This document shows, piece after piece, positions 57,801-64,000 of a DNA stretch of 64,000 nt (position 1 is its first letter; every line of letters begins with the position of its first letter). The notes beneath the pieces are model-generated. The model worked only from the letters and a program-made list of their open reading frames with translations, had not been told where the DNA came from and ran no database searches. Location: the NCBI RefSeq assembly GCF_905475465.1, contig NC_062247.1, positions 1,736,001 through 1,800,000 of the forward strand, read 5' to 3'. The DNA is from Pieris napi (taxonomy: Eukaryota; Arthropoda; Insecta; Lepidoptera; Pieridae). The position numbers were made by a program, and so were the translations under genes.

Positions 57801-59610
57801 AATGAGCGAGGGTATTTATTGTGGCTTCTAAGTATAATAAGATGATCTTGGAATCTGACTCATTAAAATCGGTTCTGTAGTTTTTGAGAAATGGATATCC
57901 ACTTCAGGGTGTCGGTACAATATAGATTTTCTAGTAAAAAATCGGTTTAATTTTTTAAATTACATCATCTTAATATATATAAATTACGTGTCACATTGTT
58001 TGTCCGCTATGGACTCCTAAACTACTTAACCGATTTTAATCAAATTTGCATACCGTGTGCAGTTTGAAGTAACTTAAAAGATAGGATACACGTAATATTA
58101 TTTTATAGAAAATTATTTGTTTATTATTTGACAGGCACAATTCTAACAGATGGCGCTGTGTTGAAAGTACCAACGTTTCACATAAGCTACAATTTAATGG
58201 CATAACCACCAAAAAAGCATGGTGGTCCCCATGATTGGTGTTCTCCTACAGTTTCCCTTGAATAGTTTACTACTGTGTAATATAACACAAACCTTAGCCA
58301 CAGCAACGCTTGGCCGAGTTTACTAGTAATATATAAAAACTACTATAATTTTGTTATTTAATAAAATTTGTATCGCAAAAATTATGTATTAATAATATTC
58401 GAGTAAATAAAAAGCAGTGTTCGCCTCTTGGCTTCAGTGTGTAGGTTCGACCCCCGGCTGTGCACCACTGGAGGTTCTATGTGCGCATCTATCACTTGCT
58501 CATAAGATGAAGTATACCTCGTGAGAAAACCGGCATGTCTCAAATCCAAAATGGATGACGTGTGTCAGACAAAAGGCTGATCGCCTACTTGTCTATTACA
58601 TTAAAAATTCAAAGAAAACGGTTGCAATCTGATACTCATCATTATAATATTAAGTAAATAACTAAAATATTACTTCCATAAAACACAAACTTATTAGGAA
58701 ATATTTGATGAATTCAAAGCCGATAAAATACTTTTAAAAGAATATCGCAAAGTATCTCTAAGTATTCTCAACAAGTATCCGATAAAAAGTTTTTAACGAG
58801 TTATCGTAGTCTATTAAAACTTATTTTTGCCTACACATTTTTGTATCTTAAAATTATGTACAATTTTTAATAACATCTGTATAATATGTATTTATGTGCG
58901 GTGTTCTACGGAATATCCACAAAATGGGTGGGAGAAGTTCAAATTGAGGATGTGAATTCACAAGTCGCGTTTTATTAAAATGTATTTTATTTTAAAATAA
59001 TATGCAAACAATAGATTTTCATTAGAATGGAGTCTTCATAGGAGACACGTAGCAAGTTATTAGCTACGACGTAGCTTGTAGATCCAAACGCATTATGCTT
59101 TGAGTCTACGGTATTTCAATTTATATATATACGTATGTGCTATAATATATATAATATATAACTATATAGAATCAGTTATCATACATTAAGGAAAATAACA
59201 GTTATAATGTATATATTTTGTATTCTGATATAAGGCTATAAATAAATAAATAATATACGTATATGTATTATATTTAATGGTAATTTAGTTATAAATATGG
59301 GAAGGTTTGTTAATAGAGTCACACATATTATTATAGTTTTATTTGTTATATATTATACACACGTGCACCTTTGCCTAATAACTTATGTAACTTGCATTTT
59401 TATGTTTTTGTATAAGCTAACAAAGTGTTAATATATAATAAATATTTATCCACTACAGCCACAAAGCTACTAATATATGCATAATTTACTTACTTTAAAC
59501 TTATGTATCATTCCATATCGGTTGAGGAGTTCATATCCAAGATACTTGACCGGATATCCGGCGGACGCATCGTGTAATGCGAAAACATCAAAGGACCATT
59601 CATCTAATGT
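45847..59610 (-). CDS. PDE1: Calcium/calmodulin-dependent cyclic nucleotide phosphodiesterase 1, C-terminal exons
   Basis: Seven exons join in phase: 59494-59610, 56410-56550, 55025-55194, 50058-50283, 47807-48080, 47060-47149, 45847-45914. They encode the last 361 residues. PDE1 hydrolyses cAMP and cGMP and is activated by calcium-calmodulin. The first exon here, beginning TLDEWSFDVFALHDAS, is the usual start of the catalytic domain. NPYHNNLHAADVAQTVHYML and VAAIVHDFEHTGTTNNF carry the metal-binding histidines and aspartate of the HD-type fold; VLHCCDISHPAK holds the second aspartate. RWTMSLLDEFFLQGDKEREL and KKPWVTCLMDNKKIWKEQ are PDE1-like. The tail ends EEETNGAPPQPPAE. The calmodulin-binding N-terminal exons are expected to the right of 64000. 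Introns carry Helitrons, SINEs, a LINE and MITEs. Confidence 0.95.
45967..46264. mobile_element. MITE with AGGGAGCGTTCAAGTA ends, copy 2
   Basis: AGGGAGCGTTCAAGTAATAC at the left and the complement of AGGGAGCGTTCAAGTATTAT at the right form the inverted ends. Both are bordered by TA, the target of mariner-like elements. The interior matches 7791-8069 inverted. A C run lies at about 46226-46235. It lies 53 bp inside the last PDE1 intron. Confidence 0.8.
46673..46945 (+). mobile_element. SINE family A, best-preserved copy
   Basis: The tRNA-like head GAGCAGGGTTGGCCAAGTGG includes box A; GGTTCGATCCC at about 46726 is box B. The body contains GTGCACCAATGGACCTTCTT, ACATTCGCTCGAACGGTGAA, GAAATCTGAGG and AGGTTGTAGCGCCACTGATT, ending in an ATTTATTTTATT tail. 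Ten copies in the window belong to this family. It lies in the last PDE1 intron, opposite strand. Confidence 0.88.
47170..47290 (-). mobile_element. LINE 3' UTR fragment (same family as 48484-49602)
   Basis: It shares CTTTATTATACA, GTAAAACAAAGTGCACC, GGGCGGCCAGT and TCTTCCTTTTGACATG with the 3' end of the LINE at 48484. It is heavily 5'-truncated. Confidence 0.7.
47405..47660 (-). repeat. LINE-UTR-like repeat fragment
   Basis: The minus-strand copy has complements of GTCGTTCCACAACTGAGCGG, GGAACCAGCTACCCGCTGAA and GAGTGTCCATGG. It belongs to the dispersed family also seen at 13640, 21886, 33060 and 62950. Confidence 0.55.
48321..49815 (+). mobile_element. Helitron interrupted by a LINE
   Basis: The left part (48321-48483) starts TCTTAATATATATAAATTAC after an A. 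The right part (about 49606-49815) has TTCTAACAGACGGCGCTGTG, GGTGGTCCCCATG and CAGCAACGCTTGGCCG. At 57968-58326 the same two parts are contiguous, so the LINE at 48484-49602 was inserted into this copy. The 3' terminal CTAG is decayed here. Confidence 0.75.
48484..49602 (-). mobile_element. Non-LTR retrotransposon, 5'-truncated, RT C-terminal half open
   Basis: The minus-strand frame from about 49602 to 48659 is open and begins in the RT palm: PTLFLVYINDL, then SFADDTAIVF with both catalytic aspartates, then TKYLGLIIDSRLCWGPQI, SILSYCISVWGGA and IERTQRAILKISYKKP. It is a different family from the LINE at 8192. The 3' UTR and tail (GAAAGAAATAAAGAAAGAAAG complement) end at 48484. Truncation at the 5' side is typical of target-primed insertion. 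Internal stops are absent, so it is fairly young. Confidence 0.85.
50394..50589. mobile_element. Near-perfect palindromic MITE, 196 bp, TAA target duplication
   Basis: The two halves, meeting near 50490, are reverse complements over almost their full length (AGGTGGGAACTGACCAATGT left, mirrored at right; inner CAGTCAGTACGTCGTGTTAC mirrored by GTAACACGACGTACTGACTG). TAA stands at 50391-50393 and 50590-50592, fitting the TWA target of PIF/Harbinger elements. It can fold into one long hairpin. It lies in PDE1 intron sequence 110 bp beyond exon 50058-50283. Confidence 0.82.
50646..51045 (-). mobile_element. Helitron (TCTAATATATAAAATTCTCG family), 400 bp
   Basis: The minus-strand 5' end TCTAATATATAAAATTCTCG follows an A, and the 3' end GGGGGCAGCTAG precedes T. 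Interior blocks CCGAACAGTCTCTGGGGTAG and GTTCCATGTTGGTATGTACT match 54519-54985. Confidence 0.78.
51046..51639. other. PDE1 intron, AT-rich
   Basis: Nothing recognised. Confidence 0.35.
51640..52075 (+). mobile_element. LINE remnant with ATT tail
   Basis: Plus-strand translation near 51890-51990 gives PERDEWKEQEEAYVERQLSS, similar to the final residues of insect LINE polymerase ORFs. A 3' UTR follows and ends in TTATTATTATT. Upstream frames are broken. Confidence 0.55.
52384..52530 (-). mobile_element. Helitron 5' fragment (TCTTAATATATATAAATTAC family)
   Basis: The minus-strand start TCTTATTATATAAAAATTAC follows an A; GTGTCACGTTGTTTGTCCGC and CACACCGTGTGCAGTTTGAT-like blocks follow. Only the first 147 bp is present. 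Confidence 0.7.
52531..54305. other. PDE1 intron with an unassigned open frame
   Basis: A 137-codon plus-strand frame (52965-53378) has a hydrophobic N-terminal half and no recognised domain. Facing CCAAATGGAAG and TTCCATTTGG motifs near 53221-53275 make a short inverted repeat. I do not consider it an established gene. The rest is AT-rich. Confidence 0.3.
54306..54435 (-). mobile_element. LINE 3' tail with GTCAAA units
   Basis: Minus-strand copy of the tail type at 20835-21046: complement of TTGACTTTTTGAC units, ATTCATGTAGGTAACACAAT and TGCCAGTTCTCAAATCCAGG. Confidence 0.65.
54519..54985 (+). mobile_element. Helitron (TCTAATATATAAAATTCTCG family), 467 bp
   Basis: The 5' end is TCTAGGTAATATATAAAATT, slightly altered, followed by CGTGTCACGGTGTTCGTTCC; the 3' end CACACAGCTAG precedes T. 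The interior matches 50646-51045 inverted. Its 3' end lies 38 bases from the splice donor of PDE1 exon 55025-55194. Confidence 0.75.
55195..56409. other. PDE1 intron, AT-rich
   Basis: Between exons 55025-55194 and 56410-56550 no mobile-element boundary is recognised. Confidence 0.4.
56697..56965 (-). mobile_element. SINE family A, near full length
   Basis: The minus-strand head GAGCAGTGTTGTCCTAGTGG is at 56960; box B GGTTCGATCCC follows, and the 3' block complement of CAGTGGCGCTACAACC lies near 56702. Confidence 0.8.
57340..57690 (-). mobile_element. LINE remnant with TTC microsatellite tail
   Basis: Minus-strand translation gives RRMLRISWVHRVTNEEVLRR, ISYLGHVFRHERY and GKRRAGRRRKSWLRYIREWT, the usual C-terminal end of an insect LINE polymerase (RTE-like or related). 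One stop interrupts the frame. The GAAGAAGAA tail (TTC on the plus strand, 57345-57365) marks the 3' end. Confidence 0.75.
57968..58326 (+). mobile_element. Helitron, 359 bp, intact relative of the interrupted copy at 48321
   Basis: It starts TCTTAATATATATAAATTAC after A and ends CTAG before T. It contains contiguous GTCCGCTATGGACTCCTAAA, TTCTAACAGATGGCGCTGTG and CAGCAACGCTTGGCCG blocks and serves as the reference for the split copy. Confidence 0.8.
58418..58640 (+). mobile_element. SINE family A, degenerate copy
   Basis: It has TTGGCTTCAGTGTGTAGGTT, GGCTGTGCACCACTGGA, GGCTGATCGCCTACTTG and TCAAAGAAAACGGTTGCA blocks. Box A is damaged. Confidence 0.65.
58641..59493. other. PDE1 intron, very AT-rich
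   Basis: TA-rich microsatellite-like sequence at about 59118-59165. Nothing else is recognised. Confidence 0.4.
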
Positions 59611-60114
59611 CTGAAAGAATAGTTTATAGAATAAGATACATGAATTAATAAAATAACAATAATAATTTAAAGGGACTCCTTTTAATGATATATTTTAGTT
59701 TATGTTAAGTTTAGTTATTTATTTCAATGTATATTATTTTATTATTAGTTTTATGTGTCATAAGAAAGTATTAAATCGCAGTTATGTAAGTTAACTATTT
59801 ACATACAGCGTTATTTTCAAAAATAATATTGGGTTGGGTTGCATGACTATTAAATACGCATAGCCACAGAATAATTAGTTACTAAATTGTTCAATTTTGT
59901 TATAAAGTTTTAACATATTTATCATATAAAATAACATATACAAAGTATATTATATACAATTGCAAGTTATAAAATAATAATTTAATTAATAGTAGCATTC
60001 CAAAGAATACTACGTCAAGTTGTCTTATTATTATATTCATATAGTTTCTACAGCTTACAATACATAATAATATATCTTAAGTTAATTATAGACCTTACTA
60101 TCACATTATATTTT
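59611..60114. other. Intron upstream of the first visible PDE1 exon
   Basis: The acceptor AG at 59611-59612 (minus strand) marks the exon start. The remaining sequence is AT-rich with nothing recognised. Confidence 0.45.
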
Positions 60115-60440
60115 TATGTTCCTTAGACGTAGAATAATGCGGAAATGTTGGAGAGACTGGGGCTTGGTATGCCAAATAACCACACTCGAGCGCGTACAAT
60201 TTTACTCGGAGAAGCACCATATACGCGTATCTTACGCACCCTGAATATTATTGCATGTGAGATGGATATATTTAGTTGCACATTGGCTGAATTCACAAGA
60301 ACTGCATTAATTTTAATTAGTTATAAATAGGTTTAAAATTTTGTCTTATTTATTTTTGTATATATACGTATAGTTTATTTTTTTATATTAATAAGATTTA
60401 TATTGTATTAAGATACTGTAATAAGGAAATAAATAAACCT
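60115..60440 (+). mobile_element. LINE remnant, C-terminal coding end and 3' UTR
   Basis: The plus-strand frame to 60330 encodes NNHTRARTILLGEAPYTRIL and ACEMDIFSCTLAEFTRTALI, which read like the end of a retrotransposon polymerase ORF. It is followed by an AT-rich 3' UTR and AAATAAATAAACC. The clade is uncertain. It is heavily 5'-truncated. Confidence 0.5.
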
Positions 60441-60554
60441 TTTTTTTACTCTATGAATACTTTTCAATGTCCACCACTAGTTTATAGCGCTGGAATAGAA
60501 TAAAACGTGGAACTAAATATATTATAAGTTTATTATATTTTATGACCTGTTCTT

Positions 60555-60740
60555 TCAAAGTCAAAGTCAAAAATCATTTATTCATGTGGGTACCTAACAC
60601 AATGAACGTCAAAAAAAACTTTACATGTACTGCCACTTCTCAAATCAAGGACGTAGAACAGATGAGAAGAACTGGCAATAAACTCTCCGCCACTCTTTTT
60701 AATCGCCATTTTTTTGTTTTACACAACGTTTGTAAGGAGC
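60555..60740 (-). mobile_element. LINE 3' tail with TCAAAG units
   Basis: The minus strand reads GGCGATTAAAAAGAGTGGCG, GAGTTTATTGCCAGTTCTTC and ends in TTTGACTTTGACTTTGA. It is nearly the same as the tail of 20835-21046 and related to the 3' UTR of the LINE at 8192-11262. Confidence 0.75.
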
Positions 60741-61959
60741 TGCGACCATTACACCATGTTCGACATGACCACATATTTTGTATATGTATGTTATATCACC
60801 ATATTTTGAAATCAATTCAAATATTTATCAAAAAAACTTAGCCTAAATGCACAAGATCTTAATTACCATCTAACTCCGAGCACATTCAATAAATCGTTAT
60901 ACTTGAAATAGTTACATCTATAATAAGCTCACAGAAGTATTAGAGGCTTGACGCTGAACAATGGAAAGTCTACCCATGAGAGTTGTAACTAAGTAACTTG
61001 AATCAAACAAAGCCGCAACTTGGATCTCATAGCCAACTTAATCCGACCTTTCAACTGCAGCACTTTACTTTAAGCACGCAAAATGCTTAACGTATGCATT
61101 TCGTACGTATAATAAAGTAATGCTATTGATGATTCGATTCTTAATTCATTGGTTTTATGTGTGTTATCTCAGTATGGTGAACAGATACATCGATCGTACA
61201 CAAAATGTGAACACCTAATTAAATCGACGAATAAGAATATATCTTTTTTTTTCCATCACACAATACATAAAATTATTAAATTTAATTAATAATTTTAAAT
61301 TAAAATTTCGTAAATTTTTGTACGTTTTTGTATATACATATGTTTTTTATGTTATTGTGTATGTTTTTGGCTAAATCTATAGTATAATTGTTTTTTAACC
61401 TTTTTATCCATGATGAACATAGCCCATAACGTAGGGTTAAAATGGTGACATAAGTTTTTAAATCTGTCCAGTAGTTTTAGAGTCTATTATTAGGTATTAA
61501 ATGCAAACCAAACATAAATTATTCCTCTTAATTTAGTGTAGATTTATAATTATTAATTATATAATACGCTACTCACTAAATGCGGACAAAATGTATTTTT
61601 TATGCAATGATATACTTAGCAAACACAGTGTAATACGCTGTAGAAATGGTGAATTTTCAGGCGTTTTAATATGAAACAAAAAGTTGAGTAATCTCCACGT
61701 TTTAGAAAGTGACGTTAAATCTTGTGCGCATAGAAAAATTTCCTAGTGTATACAACATCAGATAACAATGCCCAAATATTGTATATACTATATACAATAT
61801 ACAAATATTTATTGAAATTAAAGTTTTGCTAAACAAACCTATAGCTTAAATATACAAGCCTTTGAAGATGTAATCCCAACTTAATTAAACAAGTCAAAGG
61901 GATTGCGCAGTGATCTGCTAACACGAATATCAATGTATTATAGATGCAGCTAGATTCAA
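60741..61959. other. AT-rich sequence, nothing recognised
   Basis: About 61380-61510 has a CTGTCCAGTAGTTTTAGAGT block of the kind found near Helitron 5' ends, but no boundary is clear. No PDE1 exon could be recognised here. Confidence 0.35.
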
Positions 61960-62187
61960 ATGCCACATACAAATAATTGTGTACCCCAGATTCCAACTAA
62001 TGGCTGAGGCAAACATCGATGTGATGAGCATTTGGTGTTGTTCTTAGGTCTTGGGTGTTTAAATATGTATTTATATGTATATCTATCTATAATATTATGT
62101 ATGTATATCCGTTGCCTAGTACCCATAACACAAGCTTCACCAGCTTAGCATGGGACTAGGTCAATTGGTGTGAATTGTCTTTAATAA
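61960..62187 (+). mobile_element. Retroelement 3' UTR ending in poly(A)
   Basis: The segment with GTTGCCTAGTACCCATAACA, CAAGCTTCACCAGCTTAGCA and TGGGACTAGGTCAATTGGTG ends in a run of A at 62176-62187. It resembles a LINE 3' end; no coding part remains. Confidence 0.45.
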
Positions 62188-62304
62188 AAAAAAAAAATGA
62201 AGACAGTAATTCAAATGGAAGATATTTTAAGACACGGGACAGCACAGATCTTATAAATATGATCGGATATAGTGATTAGGACGAAACAGATGTAATTAAG
62301 ACTA

Positions 62305-62445
62305 AACCAATTAGGCCAAGAGAAGTGTTAGGTTCGAATCCCGGCTGTGCAACAATGAACGTCTATGCGCATAAGAACTCGCTCGTTCGGTAAAGGAAAA
62401 CGTCGCGAAGAAACCGAAGAACCAAAGGTTGTAGCGCTACTGATT
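62305..62445 (+). mobile_element. SINE family A, internally deleted copy
   Basis: It keeps GGTTCGAATCCCGGCTGTGC (box B), GAACTCGCTCGTTCGGTAAA and GGTTGTAGCGCTACTGATTT. About half of the body is missing. Confidence 0.7.
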
Positions 62446-62949
62446 TTTTCGGTGCCTATACTGTAAAAGAATATTATAGTATAAGTGTCACGAGAGTGAC
62501 AAACGCAAGCTATCTCAGACTCAAAGTACCTGTATATTGAAATAATAATGCTGGCAAGAAGTAAAAAAAATATTAATTGTCTTTTGTTTGATTAACTGTG
62601 TGCTTCTGTGGCTGATATAATATGTCAATGACGTATCTAAGATAAACTGGTTACCTAACGATGTTTTCATCGTATAAGCAAGTTGCACATAGAAAAATTA
62701 TTTAGTTCAAAATCCAACGCACGATATCAGGATTGGGCTAACAAAGCTCCTCGCGAATTGTTTTATAAGATACTTCCCGTTTGGCAATTACTTTAATATT
62801 AAGGACCACTGAATATTTAGATGTATTACTCCAATTCTTCCTAAATGTAATTAATTTCTCCGACCGCCCATAAATAATCGTTACAGATTTATGTTACATA
62901 GTAAGTAATGTATTACGTAATAGTTGTAATTTAGTTGCCCACAACACGG

Positions 62950-63450
62950 AAGGTTCGGAAATACTTCAGTGGGTAGCTGGTTCCACATAGTGGTGGTCCT
63001 TATAATTTAAATTATTTATTGAAGTGAAACTTCTTTAGGCGCACGAGGGTAAATTTTTACGAAAACGTCACGAAGATGTGCAGCGTTTTTGTCGAAGAAA
63101 AGTGACAGAGCGATTGAGAGAGAGTGAGAAGGGCGAATTACCTTATAGGAATTCTATTTTTAAATTAAAATTTCGTAAAGATAATTTATGAAATATGAGT
63201 ATTTTATATTTTATGCAAAATCAATTATTGAAATCTCAAATGACGAATTGTAAATTAAAATGCCACGTGTTTTTATTATCGAAGAAATAAATTTATAATT
63301 TGCATTTATTTTCGATACTTAATATTTGAATGACAATTAAATTCATTAAATTCCTAATATATCTTCCTTTTTCCCTCCCTCTAAGTCTAAAAATTAGTTT
63401 GGCAAAGAAGTTTTACTTCTGACATGTGTACTTTGTACGCACGCACTTTT
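62950..63450. repeat. Dispersed repeat fragment followed by an element of the GTGCGTGTACTAGG superfamily
   Basis: The left part (62957-63000) has CTTCAGTGGGTAGCTGGTTC followed by CACATAGTGGTGG. Then GAAGTGAAACTTCTTTAGGC at about 63021 and the facing GAAGTTTTACTTCTGACATG ... GTACGCACGCAC near 63405-63447 give inverted ends like those of 16428 and 22041, but around a different interior. Confidence 0.5.
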
Positions 63451-63845
63451 TTTTTAAATCAAGGATCACCTTAGATAGACGGATAAACGAGAATACCTTT
63501 ATATATTAAAACCGTGGTTAGCGTGTCATTTTACGTCAAAATAAAAGAAATATCGTCCCATTATTTCTGATAGGTTTTAATCCGTAAGCCGTAACGAGGA
63601 TTTTGTTACACGTTTTCACATTTTATGAGAAATATTTTATTACAGGCTTCGTATAATGATGATACATAAAGTTATTGTTGAGTGGATTACGGTTTTACAA
63701 GGCTGTTAAATTTTAAGTGTGGATTTTGGTTGTATTCTTTGCCATAAAAGTCTTTCTGTTACAATTGGTTAATTCAGCAGTTTCGAATTTTATTTATTTA
63801 AAAACAAATTGGAGTAGAATTATATCTTATTTCAAAATAAATAAA
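63451..63845. other. AT-rich sequence, nothing recognised
   Basis: No exon or repeat end is supported. Confidence 0.35.
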
Positions 63846-64000
63846 TCAGTGGCGCTACAATCTCTAAAGGTTTGGGCCTCAGATTTCTGTATCTGTTTCA
63901 TGATCATTTGTCAATCTAATAGGCAAGTAGGTAATCAGCCTTCTGTGCCTGACACAGGTTTCTTCACAATGTTTTCCTTCACCGTTCGAGCGAATGTTAG
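63846..64000 (-). mobile_element. SINE family A, running off the window
   Basis: The minus-strand 3' part (complement of CAGTGGCGCTACAATCTC, AATAGGCAAGTAGGTAATCA and TTTTCCTTCACCGTTCGAGC) is present. The tRNA-like head would lie beyond 64000. Confidence 0.8.

Overview
The window is AT-rich eukaryotic genomic DNA with short coding exons bounded by GT/AG introns. It is crowded with insect-type mobile elements: tRNA-like SINEs, Helitrons ending in CTAG before T, several clades of non-LTR retrotransposon, a PIF/Harbinger relic and small inverted-repeat elements. Repeat style and gene content suggest a lepidopteran (butterfly or moth). That assignment is inference; no sequence search was possible.

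Four host genes were assembled by joining exons with consistent reading phase. From left to right they are: (1) a carbohydrate sulfotransferase of the HNK-1 family, minus strand, 13305-25770, four exons, with a 9.3 kb third intron full of repeats; (2) IFT80, a WD40 subunit of intraflagellar transport complex B, minus strand, 26585-38563, 14 coding exons, whose C-terminus looks about 100 residues short; (3) PRMT3, a zinc-finger protein arginine methyltransferase, plus strand, 38997-40556, one uninterrupted exon, divergent from IFT80 across a 433 bp shared upstream region; (4) PDE1, a calmodulin-dependent cyclic nucleotide phosphodiesterase, minus strand, 45847-59610, with the last seven coding exons present and the N-terminal exons beyond the right edge. 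The genes share no pathway; their adjacency is positional.

Region 1-13.3 kb has no host gene that I recognise. It holds a fresh SINE with a perfect 13 bp target duplication (507-773), a foldback element with 270 bp arms around 275 bp tandem units (1248-2394), an RTE-like relic, a 279 bp MITE, and a long LINE (8192-11262) whose reverse transcriptase frame is broken by one stop codon. The sulfotransferase intron (13.5-22.8 kb) contains four Helitrons, a mariner/pogo-like element, two copies of a tandem-repeat element and several LINE tails. IFT80 introns hold a 5S rRNA-derived segment (28460-28558), Helitrons, SINEs and an unusual 1.6 kb block with terminal inverted repeats and a ladder of short CTGACGCGCTCGAG-type motifs (about 36.07-37.69 kb), the structure I find least explained. 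A Harbinger relic with its catalytic middle deleted lies between PRMT3 and PDE1. PDE1 introns contain a LINE nested in a Helitron, a near-perfect 196 bp palindrome and more Helitrons and SINEs.

No true tRNA gene, CRISPR array or prokaryotic-type operon is seen.
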